Assembly (NCBI RefSeq): GCF_001424875.1
Contig: NZ_LMCT01000001.1
Location: 116,022-180,021, forward strand
Source: Kitasatospora sp. Root107
Lineage (GTDB): Bacteria; Actinomycetota; Actinomycetes; Streptomycetales; Streptomycetaceae
DNA length: 64,000 bases
Direction: 5' to 3'
In this document: positions 26,692-34,939 of the stretch, piece by piece
How the letters are laid out: every line of letters starts with the position of its first letter
Position numbering within the stretch: the stretch's first letter is position 1
Program-made: the position numbers and the translations under genes
The notes under the pieces: generated by a model
What the model was told of the DNA's origin: nothing
Database searches by the model: none
Seen by the model: only the letters and a program-made list of their open reading frames with translations

Positions 26692-26851
26692 GGGCCTCTC
26701 TTCCGGGTCACGTCGGATAGTGGGCGCCGTTGGAGTGCGTGCCTCGGCGGCGCCGAGGAGGGAGTCCATGCGGAGCATCGGCGACCGACGAGAAGCCGTC
26801 GAGGTGCGTGCCCCGGCGGCGACCGCCCGGCGTGATCCGGAAGAGAGGCCC
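26692..26851. repeat. 160-bp inverted-repeat element, unrelated to copies A-C
   Basis: The ends, 26692-26712 and 26831-26851, are 21-bp inverted repeats with one mismatch (GGGCCTCTCTTCCGG then G/A then TCACG). Inside, two partial direct repeats begin GTGCGTGCC and continue T/CCGGCGGCG, at about 26736 and 26804. It lies between the kgd terminator and the kinase gene. No open frame of note is present. A second copy is not seen in this window, so mobility cannot be judged. Confidence 0.7.
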
Positions 26852-26915
26852 TAAGTCGCCTGCCGCTGCCGTATGTTCGTGACACTGCTGAGCGATTCTT
26901 CGGGGGAGCCTTCGC

Positions 26916-28469
26916 ATGACCACGGATTCGGTGTTCCAGCCGCTCTCCGCGGACGACCCGCGCGAGGTCGGCGGGTACCGGCTGGCGGCCCGGCTCGGCG
27001 CCGGCGGGATGGGGCGGGTCTACCTGTCGTACACGCCGGGCGGGCGGCCGGTGGCGGTGAAGGTGGTCCGGCGGAAGTTCGCCGCCGACCCGGAGTTCCG
27101 CCGCCGGTTCCGGCACGAGGTGGCCAACGCCCGGCGGATCCACGGCCTGTACACCGCGCTGGTGATCGACGCCGGGCCGGACGACCCGACCCCCTGGCTG
27201 GCCACCGCGTACGTGCCGGGGCCCTCGCTCCAGCAGGTGGTGCGGGAGCACGGACCGCTGCCGCTGCGCACCGTGCTGCTGCTGATCGGCGGGATCGCCG
27301 AGGCGCTGCAGGCGATCCACGGCGTCGAGGTGGTGCACCGGGACCTCAAGCCGGCCAATGTGCTGATGGCCTCGGACGGGCCCCGGGTGATCGACTTCGG
27401 GATCGCCAGGGCCGCCGACTCCACCGTGCTGACCGACTCCGGGTCGATGATCGGCTCGCCGCCGTTCATGGCCCCGGAACAGGTCCGCGGCCTGCCGGTG
27501 ACCCCCGCCACCGACGTCTTCGCGCTGGGCGCACTGGCGGCGTACGTGCTGAGCGGCGCACTGCCGTTCGGCGAGGGGCCTGACACCGCGGTGCTCTACC
27601 GGGTGGTGCACGAGGAGCCCGAGCTCGGCCAACTGCCGGAGAGCCTGCGGCCGTTGCTGGCCGCCTGCCTGGCCAAGCGGCCGGAGAACCGGCCGCTCCC
27701 GGCCGAGCTGATCCGGGCCGCTCGCGAACACCCGCTGGTGGGCGGCGAGTTGAGGTTCACCGAGCACTGGCTGCCGGATCCGGTGACGCTGGAGATCGCC
27801 CGCCGGTCCGCGCTGCTGAAGCCCCCGCCGCCGACCACCCCACCCCGGCCGCAGGCCCCGCCGGCCGCACCCGCCCCAACGCCGACCGCTCCGGCCACGG
27901 CGCCCGCCGCCGCCCCGCCCCGGCCCGTCGCACCACCGCCGCCCGGGTACGGGCCGCCACCGTCGCCGCCGGCCACCCCGCCGGCTGCCCGGCGGTGGAG
28001 CCGCCCGCTGCTGGCAGGCGGGCTGGCACTGGCCGCCGTCGTCACCGCCGGCGTGGCACTCTGGCCGGAGTCGGAGGACGACGGCCCGTACGCCGCGGTC
28101 TACCTCGACCGGGAGCTGACCATCCCGGCCGCCGCCGAGTACGACTTCGATCTGGACGACGGCAAGGTGGTGCCGAGCGGCGAGTCGTCCTGGAACGTCA
28201 CCACCCTGGGCCCCGAGTTCCGGGTGCGCGGCGACTCGGACGTCTTCGTGGGCAAGGACGGGGGCCGGCTGAGCCCGCTTGCCTGCGCCCTCGGGGTGGA
28301 GAGCGAACCCGCCTCCGGCTCGGTCAAGTTCGACCAGGTGCCGCCCGGGCGGTCGTTCTGCGTACGGTCCCGGGGCACCGGTTCGGTGGCGGTGCTGCGG
28401 GTGGTGAAGCTGGGCGACAGCGACGGCCGGGCGACCTGCTCGCTGAGCTACTACCGCTACCAGGGCTGA
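26916..28469 (+). CDS. Membrane Ser/Thr protein kinase (PknB/AfsK-like Hanks type)
   Basis: 517 residues. Kinase domain ~18-275: glycine loop RLGAGGMGRVYLSY, Lys in PVAVKVV, catalytic HRDLKPANVLM, DFGIARAADS and APEQVRG in the activation segment. A Pro/Ala-rich segment (~305-360) leads to one membrane helix (RPLLAGGLALAAVVTAGVAL, ~367-386) and a ~130-residue extracytoplasmic domain with two Cys (ACALGVE, SFCVRS) that could form a disulfide. No PASTA repeats. It may sense an extracellular signal; the closeness to kgd could be relevant because kinases of this class phosphorylate the OGDH inhibitor, but this is speculation. Confidence 0.9.
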   Translation: MTTDSVFQPLSADDPREVGGYRLAARLGAGGMGRVYLSYTPGGRPVAVKVVRRKFAADPEFRRRFRHEVANARRIHGLYTALVIDAGPDDPTPWLATAYVPGPSLQQVVREHGPLPLRTVLLLIGGIAEALQAIHGVEVVHRDLKPANVLMASDGPRVIDFGIARAADSTVLTDSGSMIGSPPFMAPEQVRGLPVTPATDVFALGALAAYVLSGALPFGEGPDTAVLYRVVHEEPELGQLPESLRPLLAACLAKRPENRPLPAELIRAAREHPLVGGELRFTEHWLPDPVTLEIARRSALLKPPPPTTPPRPQAPPAAPAPTPTAPATAPAAAPPRPVAPPPPGYGPPPSPPATPPAARRWSRPLLAGGLALAAVVTAGVALWPESEDDGPYAAVYLDRELTIPAAAEYDFDLDDGKVVPSGESSWNVTTLGPEFRVRGDSDVFVGKDGGRLSPLACALGVESEPASGSVKFDQVPPGRSFCVRSRGTGSVAVLRVVKLGDSDGRATCSLSYYRYQG

Positions 28470-28522
28470 CCGCCGCCCCGACTATCCTGGGCCGGTCACA
28501 CCCCAACCGACCGGAGCACACC

Positions 28523-28702
28523 GTGTACTTCACCGACCGCGGCATCGAGGAGCTGGCGAGCCGGCGCGGCGACGAGGAGGTCACCTTCGAGTGGCTGGCC
28601 GAGCGCCTGCGCGAGTTCGTCGACCTGAACCCGGACTTCGAGATCCCGGTCGAGCGGCTGGCCACCTGGCTGGCCCGGCTCGACGACGAGGACGAGGACT
28701 GA
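28523..28702 (+). CDS. Small conserved acidic protein (DUF6104-like)
   Basis: 59 residues from a GTG (GGAG eight bases upstream): begins VYFTDRGIEELASRRGDEEV and ends in the acidic LARLDDEDED. It matches a short protein family conserved across Streptomyces, assigned from memory. No membrane segment or known motif. It lies 53 bp after the kinase gene and may be co-transcribed. A loose hairpin follows the stop (CCCTCGG 28709-28715 with CCGAGGG 28744-28750). Confidence 0.75.
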   Translation: MYFTDRGIEELASRRGDEEVTFEWLAERLREFVDLNPDFEIPVERLATWLARLDDEDED

Positions 28703-28769
28703 GCTCAGCCCTCGGCTTTCCCTGAGACGACCCTGAGGTTCCCCCGAGGGCACCTTGACTTCGCCGTCA

Positions 28770-28810
28770 CGCGATATATCGTGTTGTTCAGGGGGACGCG
28801 ATACATCGCG
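28770..28810 (+). promoter_or_regulatory. Paired operator sites for the downstream PadR regulator
   Basis: Two 14-bp sites of the same form, CGCGATATATCGTG (28770-28783) and CGCGATACATCGCG (28797-28810), have centres 27 bp apart. The second is a near-perfect palindrome. They lie 29-69 bp before the first gene of the DUF4097-PadR operon. Autorepression by PadR is the simplest reading. Confidence 0.7.
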
Positions 28811-28838
28811 ATCCGACGAACGGGAGGCGGGACAGATC

Positions 28839-29747
28839 ATGGGCAAGTGGACGGTCAGCGAGCCTGACAGCATCACCTTCGACGAGCCGGTCGGCACCCT
28901 GAACGTGCGGGTGATCGCGGGTGCGGTCAACGTCGTCACCGCCGAGGGGCCGGCCCGGCTGGAGATCAGCGAGCTCAAGGGCGACCCGCTCCAGGTCACC
29001 CTGGAGAACGGCGTCCTGACCGTGACCTACCCGGACCTCGCCTGGAGCGAACTCACCGACTCCATCAAGTCCTTGGAGACCGTGAAGAGCTTCTTCAGCG
29101 GGCTGCGCCGCAAGCGCGAGGCGGTGGCCGAGGTCTCGCTGACCGTGCCGGCCGGCTCCGAGGTCAAGATCGGCTCGGCCTCCGCCGACACCACCGTCTC
29201 CGGCGTCACCGGCCAGGTCACGGTGTACGGCGCGAGCGGCGAGACCACCCTGGTCGGCCTGACCGGCCGCACCGAGGTGAAGACCGTGTCCGGCGACGTG
29301 AACGCCCAGTCGGTGGCCGGGGAGCTCCGGGTCAACACGGTCTCCGGCCACCTCACCGTGGTCGCCGGTACGGGCGACAAGCTGGTCGCCAAGTCGGTCA
29401 GCGGCTCGGTCACCCTCGATGTGGACACCGCCACGCCCACCGACCTGCACGTGAACACGGTCAGCGGCCCGGTCGCCGTCCGGCTGCCCTCGCAGGCCGA
29501 CGCCAAGGTCGAGCTGGGCAGCACCGGCGGCGAGCTCTCCAGCACCTTCGAGGAGTTGACGGTCAGCGGCGGCTGGGGCACCAGGAAGCTCTCCGGCCAG
29601 CTGGGCTCCGGCACCGGCCGGCTCCAGGTCTCCACCGTCTCCGGTGCGGTGACCGTGCAGCGCCGCCCGGAGGCCGAGGCCGAGCGGATCGACCTGGTCA
29701 AGGAGCTTCCGGCCGCCCCCACCGACACCACCACCCAGGAGAGCTGA
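28839..29747 (+). CDS. DUF4097 family beta-repeat protein
   Basis: 302 residues from ATG at 28839 (GGGAGGCGG upstream); the frame extends 28 codons back through the operators. The C-terminal two thirds is a ladder of short repeats, VKTVSGDVNAQSV, VNTVSGHLTVVAG, VKSVSGSV..., VNTVSGPVAV, VSTVSGAVTV, the DUF4097 signature, expected to form a right-handed beta helix. No signal peptide or membrane helix is seen, so it appears cytoplasmic. It overlaps functionally with the PadR regulator one base downstream, an arrangement known for DUF4097 genes. Its role is unknown. Confidence 0.85.
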   Translation: MGKWTVSEPDSITFDEPVGTLNVRVIAGAVNVVTAEGPARLEISELKGDPLQVTLENGVLTVTYPDLAWSELTDSIKSLETVKSFFSGLRRKREAVAEVSLTVPAGSEVKIGSASADTTVSGVTGQVTVYGASGETTLVGLTGRTEVKTVSGDVNAQSVAGELRVNTVSGHLTVVAGTGDKLVAKSVSGSVTLDVDTATPTDLHVNTVSGPVAVRLPSQADAKVELGSTGGELSSTFEELTVSGGWGTRKLSGQLGSGTGRLQVSTVSGAVTVQRRPEAEAERIDLVKELPAAPTDTTTQES

Positions 29748-29748
29748 C

Positions 29749-30783
29749 ATGACCCCCGTCTTCGGCCACGGCCGACTCCGCCTGTACCTGCTCAAGCTGC
29801 TGGACGAGTCCCCCCGGCACGGCTACGAGGTGATCCGCCTGCTGGAGGAGCGCTTCCAGGGCCTGTACGCCCCCTCGGCCGGCACCGTGTACCCGCGGCT
29901 GGCCAAGCTGGAGCAGGAGGGCCTGGTCGCACACAGCACCGAGGGCGGGCGCAAGGTCTACCGGCTCACCGACGCCGGCCGTACGGAACTCGCGTCCCGA
30001 CAGAGCGAGTTGGCCGAGCTGGAGGTGGAGATCCGGGAGTCGCTGGCGCAGCTCGCCGGCGCGATCCGGGAGGACGTCCGGGACAGCGCCAAGGACCTGC
30101 GGGCCGAGCTCTGGGGCGCCGCCAAGGAGGCGCCGCGCCCCGCGGGCGGCAGCGGCGGCGACCCGTGGGCCGGGCCGTGGGGCGACAAGGAGTCCTGGCA
30201 GCGCGCCAAGGACGAGTTCACCCAGTTCAAGGCGCAGGCCAAGGAGCAGGCCAAGCGGGCCAAGGAGCAGGAGCGGGCGGCCAAGCAGAAGGCCAAGACC
30301 GCCGAGGACGAGGCCCGCCGGCTGCGGGCGGAGGCCAAGGCCTCCCGGACGGCCGCCCAGCAGGAGGCCCTGCGGATCAAGCGCCGGATCGAGCAGCAGG
30401 TCAAGGACGCCGCGGCCGGCGGCGACTGGTCCGCCGGACTCGCCGAGGGCATCTCCGAGCTCACCCGCTCGCTGGCGGGCCTGGCCGACGCCGCGAAGTG
30501 GGGCCATGCGCCCGACGCCCCGGCCGAGGAGATCACCCTCGACCGGATCGACATCGACCTCGAGAAGATCGACCTGGACCAGCCCCCGGCCGACCTCCCG
30601 GCCTGGGCCGCCGTCGACCCCGACGCCGACCCGGCCCGCGAGCTGGAGCGTCTGCTCGACCGCCTCCGCGACCAGGTCCGCGACACCGCCCGGGACACCG
30701 GCGTGACGCCCGCTCAACTCGGCTCCGCCCAGCAGGTGCTGGCCGCGGCGGCCGAGCAGCTCCGCCGCGCGCTGAGCCGCTAG
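29749..30783 (+). CDS. PadR family regulator with long helical C-terminal extension
   Basis: 344 residues, about twice the usual PadR length. The N-terminal PadR winged helix is complete (FGHGRLRLYLLKLLDESPRH, SAGTVYPRLAKLEQEGLV, GGRKVYRLTDAGR, residues 4-80). It is followed by a helical region, a Gly-rich hinge (~130) and a strongly charged coiled coil (~150-215, KAQAKEQAKRAKEQERAAKQ and onward), then an acidic segment. It begins one base after the DUF4097 stop codon. It probably represses its own operon through the CGCGATAYATCGYG sites; the extension may be the sensing or oligomerising part. Confidence 0.85.
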   Translation: MTPVFGHGRLRLYLLKLLDESPRHGYEVIRLLEERFQGLYAPSAGTVYPRLAKLEQEGLVAHSTEGGRKVYRLTDAGRTELASRQSELAELEVEIRESLAQLAGAIREDVRDSAKDLRAELWGAAKEAPRPAGGSGGDPWAGPWGDKESWQRAKDEFTQFKAQAKEQAKRAKEQERAAKQKAKTAEDEARRLRAEAKASRTAAQQEALRIKRRIEQQVKDAAAGGDWSAGLAEGISELTRSLAGLADAAKWGHAPDAPAEEITLDRIDIDLEKIDLDQPPADLPAWAAVDPDADPARELERLLDRLRDQVRDTARDTGVTPAQLGSAQQVLAAAAEQLRRALSR

Positions 30784-30788
30784 CCGGA

Positions 30789-30827
30789 CGGAGGGGTCGG
30801 TACCCGAACCGGGTACCGACCCCTCCG
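30789..30827. terminator. Bidirectional terminator (18-bp perfect stem, 3-base loop)
   Basis: Bases 30789-30806 pair perfectly with 30810-30827. It lies between the padR stop and the converging dehydrogenase gene. Confidence 0.92.
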
Positions 30828-30832
30828 ACGTG

Positions 30833-31795
30833 TCAGGGCGTCAGGACCAGCTTGCCGAAGACGTCCCCCTTGGCGAGCCGGGCGAACGCGTCCCTGGCCT
30901 CGGTGAGCGGCAGCACGGTGTCGACCACCGGGCGGACGCCGGAGTTGGCGCAGAGGGCCAACAGCGCGGCCAGTTCGTCCTTGGTCCCCATCGTGGAGCC
31001 CTGGACGTTGAGTTCGAGGAAGAAGATCCGGTTCAGCTCGGCGGCCTTCGGGCTCGGGCCCGAGGTGGCCCCGGAGATCACGATGGTGCCGCCGGGCCGC
31101 AGTGCCTTGACCGAGTGGGACCAGGTGGCGGCGCCGACCGTCTCCATCACCGCGTCGACCCGCTCGGGCAGCCTGGCGCCGCTCTCGAAGGCGGCGTCGG
31201 CGCCGAGTTCGAGAGCCCGGGCCCGCTTGGCCTCGTCCCGGCCGGTGACCCAGACCCGCAGACCGGCCGCCTTGCCGAGGACGATCAGCGCGGTGGCCAC
31301 CCCACCGCCGGCCCCCTGGATCAGTACGGTCTGGCCGGGCCGGGCGGCCGCCTTGGTGAACAGCATCCGATAGGCCGTCAGCCACGCGGTGGGCAGGCAG
31401 GCTGCCTCGGCGAACGAGAGCTCGGCGGGCTTGGGCAGCAGGTTCCAGGTCGGGACGGCGACCCGCTCGGCGAACGTCCCCTGGTAGCGCTCGGTCAGGA
31501 TCGACCGCGGCTCGTCCGGGCCGACCCCGTGCCCGCTCTGGCCGATCACCGAGTGGATGACCACCTCGTTGCCGTGCTCGTCGACCCCGGCCGCGTCGCA
31601 ACCGAGGATCATCGGCAGCCGCTCGGCGGGCAGCCCCACCCCGCGCAGCGACCACAGGTCATGGTGGTTGAGCGTGGCGGCCTTCACCGTCACCACACTC
31701 CACCCCGGCCTGTCCTCCGGCTCGGGCAGCTCGCCCAACTCCAGTGCACTGAGCGGATCATCGGCGTCGATACGGGCTGCGTAGGCGGCGAACAT
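30833..31795 (-). CDS. Zinc-binding-type alcohol dehydrogenase / quinone oxidoreductase (MDR superfamily)
   Basis: 320 residues starting MFAAYAARIDADDPLSALEL. The MDR fold is clear: ATLNHHDLWSLRG in the GroES-like part, then a Rossmann nucleotide site VLIQGAGGGVATALIVLGKAAGLRV (~150-175). The first catalytic Zn-binding Cys of classical ADH is replaced by an N-H-H-D segment, and the four-Cys structural zinc loop is absent, so despite the family name it is closer to quinone oxidoreductases. Cofactor probably NADP(H). Substrate unknown. It is separated from malic enzyme by a terminator hairpin. Confidence 0.85.
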   Translation of the reverse strand: MFAAYAARIDADDPLSALELGELPEPEDRPGWSVVTVKAATLNHHDLWSLRGVGLPAERLPMILGCDAAGVDEHGNEVVIHSVIGQSGHGVGPDEPRSILTERYQGTFAERVAVPTWNLLPKPAELSFAEAACLPTAWLTAYRMLFTKAAARPGQTVLIQGAGGGVATALIVLGKAAGLRVWVTGRDEAKRARALELGADAAFESGARLPERVDAVMETVGAATWSHSVKALRPGGTIVISGATSGPSPKAAELNRIFFLELNVQGSTMGTKDELAALLALCANSGVRPVVDTVLPLTEARDAFARLAKGDVFGKLVLTP

Positions 31796-31837
31796 GCCCC
31801 GGACGATAGCGGTGAACGCCCACCGACCGGAACGGGA

Positions 31838-31879
31838 CACGGGTGTGACGGCGGTAACCAACCCACCGTCACACCCGTG
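31838..31879 (-). terminator. Terminator hairpin after malic enzyme (14-bp stem)
   Basis: Bases 31838-31851 (CACGGGTGTGACGG) pair with 31866-31879 around a 14-base loop. On the minus strand it follows the malic enzyme stop by about 20 bp and also precedes the dehydrogenase start. Confidence 0.85.
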
Positions 31880-31900
31880 GCCCGAACGGTCCTCGAAGCG

Positions 31901-33097
31901 CTACAGCCGGGCAACGCCCTCACGGCGGGCAGCCTCCGCGACCGCCTTGGTGACCGCCGGCGCGACCCGCTCGTCGAACGGCGAGGGGATCACCTTCTGC
32001 GGCGTCAGCTCGTCGGCGACCACCGCGGCCAGCGCCTTCGCGGCAGCCAGCTTCATGCCCTCGGTGATCCGGGTGGCCCGGACCTGAAGGGCACCGGCGA
32101 AGATCCCCGGGAAGGCCAGCACGTTGTTGATCTGGTTCGGGAAGTCGGAGCGCCCGGTGGCGACGACCGCGGCGTAGCGGTGCGCGACCTCGGGGTGGAT
32201 CTCCGGGGTGGGGTTGGCCATCGCGAAGATGAAGCAGCCCTCCGCCATGGTGGCGACGACGTCCTCGGGGACGGTACCGCCGGAGACGCCGATGAAGACG
32301 TCCGCCCCGGCCAGAGCGTCGGCCAGCGAGCCCTTCTGCCCGGTCCTGTTGGTGACGGCGGCGATCTCCGCCTTGACGTCGGTCAGGTCGCCCCGGCCCT
32401 CGTACACCACGCCGCGACGGTCGCAGACGGCCACGTCGCCGATGCCGGCCGCGACCAGCATCTTGGCGATCGCGATGCCGGCCGCACCGGCGCCGGAGAT
32501 GACCGCGCGGAACTCGCCGATCTCCCGGCCGGTCACCTTGGCGGCATTCCACAGCGCGGCCGTGGAGACGATCGCGGTGCCGTGCTGGTCGTCGTGGAAG
32601 ATCGGGATGTCCAGGGCCTCCTGGAGCCGGCGCTCGATCTCGAAGCAGCGCGGGGCGGAGATGTCCTCCAGGTTGACGCCACCGAAGGAGGGCGCCATCC
32701 GGACCACGGTCTCGACGATCTCGTCCACCCCGGTGCAGGCCAGCGCGATCGGCACCGCGTCCACGCCGCCGAACTGCTTGAACAGGATCGCCTTGCCCTC
32801 CATGACGGGCAGCGAGGCCTCCGGGCCGATGTCGCCGAGTCCGAGCACCGCGGTGCCGTCGGTGACGACCGCGACCACGTTGGACTTCCAGGTGTAGTCG
32901 TTCACCAGCTCGGGCTGCTCGGCGATGGCCGTACAGACCTTGGCGACACCGGGGGTGTAGGCGAGGGACAGGTCGTCCGCATCGCGCACCGGCACGGTCG
33001 CCCGGATCTCCATCTTGCCGCCGCGGTGGAGCGCGAAAACGGCGTCGACCGGGTCGTCTGTGTCTTGTGTGCTGGTGTGGATGATCTCCGCTGCCAC
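31901..33097 (-). CDS. maeB: Malic enzyme (NAD(P)-dependent malate oxidoreductase, decarboxylating)
   Basis: 398 residues from a GTG at 33097 (AGAGG seven bases before); the open frame extends 42 codons further without support. Family motifs: LSLAYTPGVAKVC (catalytic Tyr), WKSNVVAVVTDGTAVLGLG, MEGKAILFKQFGGVDA (catalytic Lys), FGGVNLEDISAP and FHDDQHGTAIV (metal ligands), then the Rossmann motif GAGAAGIAIAKML (~190) and ANPTPEIHPE. It converts malate to pyruvate, CO2 and reduced cofactor. This is the short bacterial form without a C-terminal phosphotransacetylase domain. NADP preference is likely from the close resemblance to the S. coelicolor enzyme. Confidence 0.93.
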   Translation of the reverse strand: MAAEIIHTSTQDTDDPVDAVFALHRGGKMEIRATVPVRDADDLSLAYTPGVAKVCTAIAEQPELVNDYTWKSNVVAVVTDGTAVLGLGDIGPEASLPVMEGKAILFKQFGGVDAVPIALACTGVDEIVETVVRMAPSFGGVNLEDISAPRCFEIERRLQEALDIPIFHDDQHGTAIVSTAALWNAAKVTGREIGEFRAVISGAGAAGIAIAKMLVAAGIGDVAVCDRRGVVYEGRGDLTDVKAEIAAVTNRTGQKGSLADALAGADVFIGVSGGTVPEDVVATMAEGCFIFAMANPTPEIHPEVAHRYAAVVATGRSDFPNQINNVLAFPGIFAGALQVRATRITEGMKLAAAKALAAVVADELTPQKVIPSPFDERVAPAVTKAVAEAARREGVARL

Positions 33098-33757
33098 GAT
33101 GACCTCTTCGTCATGATCAGCGAGGGCGGGACCGACGGACATCCGACCCGCTCGGGGATACCGAAAATCCCGGGACCGCCGAAGGCGGACCCGGAACGGG
33201 GTCGGGGCACTGCCGTCGGGCAACGCCCTCGTATGAGGGTTTTTGGGTGTCTCTGCGCTGTGCTTCCGGTCTGCCGAGGCTCGTCCGGTCGGTACCGGAT
33301 CTTGAGCCTAGGTCGGACTCAGGCATCGCACCTATGCCTTCTTGTCCTTTTAACGCGCATGTCACTCGCCGGTAGGGGCAGTTGACGACCCCTGAATTTC
33401 GGAAGTTCCGGGGGTCCTGCACCGACAACGGCAGACATGCACGCACACCCGCAGGAGTGAACACCAGACACGGAGGGGAGTTGGCGCCTCGAATCCGGAG
33501 TCGGCGTCTTGACTTCCGGTTCTGCGCGCCCCAGGCCTGTCGCGACCTGGCGGTCTGAGTTCTGATCGGGGGTCACCCGATACCCGATTCTGACATACCC
33601 GAGACCCGATTCGGCAGGGCGGATGGCAGGATCCCAGTTCCGGCCACCGACCAGGACCGTCCGCGCACCACGTGAGCGCGACCCCTCCGGTCCGTCGCAG
33701 ACCCGCGCTCGGCTCGGTGGCCCGGGCACCACCCTCTCCCACAGGAGGAGCTCCACC
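33098..33757. promoter_or_regulatory. Divergent region between malic enzyme and amino acid binding protein genes
   Basis: 660 bp with no credible gene. The left part is the malic enzyme leader. On the right, repeats of CCGAT (33569-33612: CCGATACCCGATTC then CCCGATTC) are followed by GATGGCAGGAT (33622-33632), which probably contains a -10 element, and by a ~110-base leader ending CTCTCCCACAGGAGGAG (33734-33750). The same two blocks recur before the second binding-protein gene. Confidence 0.45.
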
Positions 33758-34678
33758 ATGCAGCGAACCACCCTCATACCTCGTCAGATCGGCCGCTGCG
33801 GAGCGGCCGTGGCGGCGGGGGCCCTGCTGCTCACCGCGTGCGGCGGCAAGCCGGAGCAGAAGCACTCCACCGATGACCTGAGCACGCTGGTCCCGGCCGG
33901 GGTGAAGGCCGCCGGTGTGCTCCGAATCGGCTCCGACCTGAACTACGCACCGGTCGAGTTCAAGGGACCCGACCAGCAGGCGGTCGGCCTCGACCCGGAG
34001 ATCGCCGAGGCGGTCGGCCGGGAGCTCGGTCTGCGGGTCGAGTTCATCGACACCGCCTTCGACAAGCTGATCCCCGGCCTGCACGCGAAGCAGTACGACG
34101 TGGTGATGTCCGCGATGAGCGACAACCGTCAGCGCCGCGAGGGCACCGACGACGCGGACGGCCCGGCCGGGCCCGGCCTGGACTTCGCCGACTACTTCAT
34201 CGCCGGGACCTCGATCCTGGTGCGCAAGGGCAACCCGAAGGCGATCGCCGGCCTGGACGACCTGTGCGGGCACACCGTCGCCCTGCAGCGCGGCACCACC
34301 CAGGCGACCGTGATCGACCGGCAGACCGTCGCCTGCACCAAGGCCGGCAAGCCGCTCAAGGTGAAGCTCTTCGAGAACGACGACCTGGCCCTCGCCGAGC
34401 TGGCCGCCGGCCGGGCGGACGCCGACCTGAACGACTACCCGGTGGCCGCCTACGTGGCGCAGCAGCGGGACGGCGGCAAGACCTTCCAGATCGCCGGCGC
34501 CCAACTGCAGCCCGGCCCGTACGGGATCGCGCTGACCAAGGAGAGCACCGCCCTGCGGGACGTCCTGCTGAAGGCGCTCAACCGGATCATCCGCAGCGGC
34601 GAGTACGACAAGATCCTGGCGAAGTGGAACGTCACGGACGGCGCCGTGCAGAACGCGGTCGCCAACGGCGGGTTCTGA
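33758..34678 (+). CDS. Polar amino acid ABC transporter, substrate-binding lipoprotein 1
   Basis: 306 residues from ATG at 33758 (AGGAGGAG upstream). A lipoprotein signal ends in the lipobox LLTAC-GG. The mature protein is a type II periplasmic-fold amino acid binder: LRIGSDLNYAPVEFKG, VGLDPEIAEAVGREL, FDKLIPGLHAKQYDVVMSAM, LQRGTTQATVIDRQ and ADADLNDYPVAAYVA. About 13 residues (RREGTDDADGPAGPG) are inserted after the MSAMSD strand relative to the second copy, near the hinge. The ligand is probably glutamate or a similar polar amino acid. Confidence 0.9.
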   Translation: MQRTTLIPRQIGRCGAAVAAGALLLTACGGKPEQKHSTDDLSTLVPAGVKAAGVLRIGSDLNYAPVEFKGPDQQAVGLDPEIAEAVGRELGLRVEFIDTAFDKLIPGLHAKQYDVVMSAMSDNRQRREGTDDADGPAGPGLDFADYFIAGTSILVRKGNPKAIAGLDDLCGHTVALQRGTTQATVIDRQTVACTKAGKPLKVKLFENDDLALAELAAGRADADLNDYPVAAYVAQQRDGGKTFQIAGAQLQPGPYGIALTKESTALRDVLLKALNRIIRSGEYDKILAKWNVTDGAVQNAVANGGF

Positions 34679-34939
34679 CCGCCTACGGCCCTCTGGTCTG
34701 CATACTTATACGCGGAGTGACAGGGGAACGGAATTAGTCCGGATAGCGGACACTCCGGCCCCTCGTTATCCGATTTTGATCTGAATAGTGACCCGATCCC
34801 TGACCCCTGATGGCAGGATTCCCACCAACTCGGATCGCTTCAGCCCACCTCGGCGGAGGGTGGCGACAAGCCCCGGCACCCGTACGCCGCCCCCGCGGCG
34901 CGCTCCGCCCAGCCTCTCCCACAGGAGGAGACTCCCCCC
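34679..34939 (+). promoter_or_regulatory. Promoter and leader of the second binding-protein gene
   Basis: 261 bp. It repeats the layout of the region before the first binding protein: CCGATT and ACCCGATCC (34769-34799), GATGGCAGGAT (34809-34819) and CTCTCCCACAGGAGGAG (34914-34930). It also contains the dyad TCCGGATAGCGGA (34738-34750), of the form seen for IclR-type regulators; the 13-mer CCGGATAGCGGAC recurs at 54851-54863 on the other strand. Confidence 0.5.

Noticed and set aside
22821-27767. 1648-codon open frame on the minus strand across kgd
   Set aside because: It mirrors the third-position G/C of kgd on the other strand, has His/Val/Arg/Gly/Asp-rich composition without family-like blocks and covers two terminators. 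Shadow frame.
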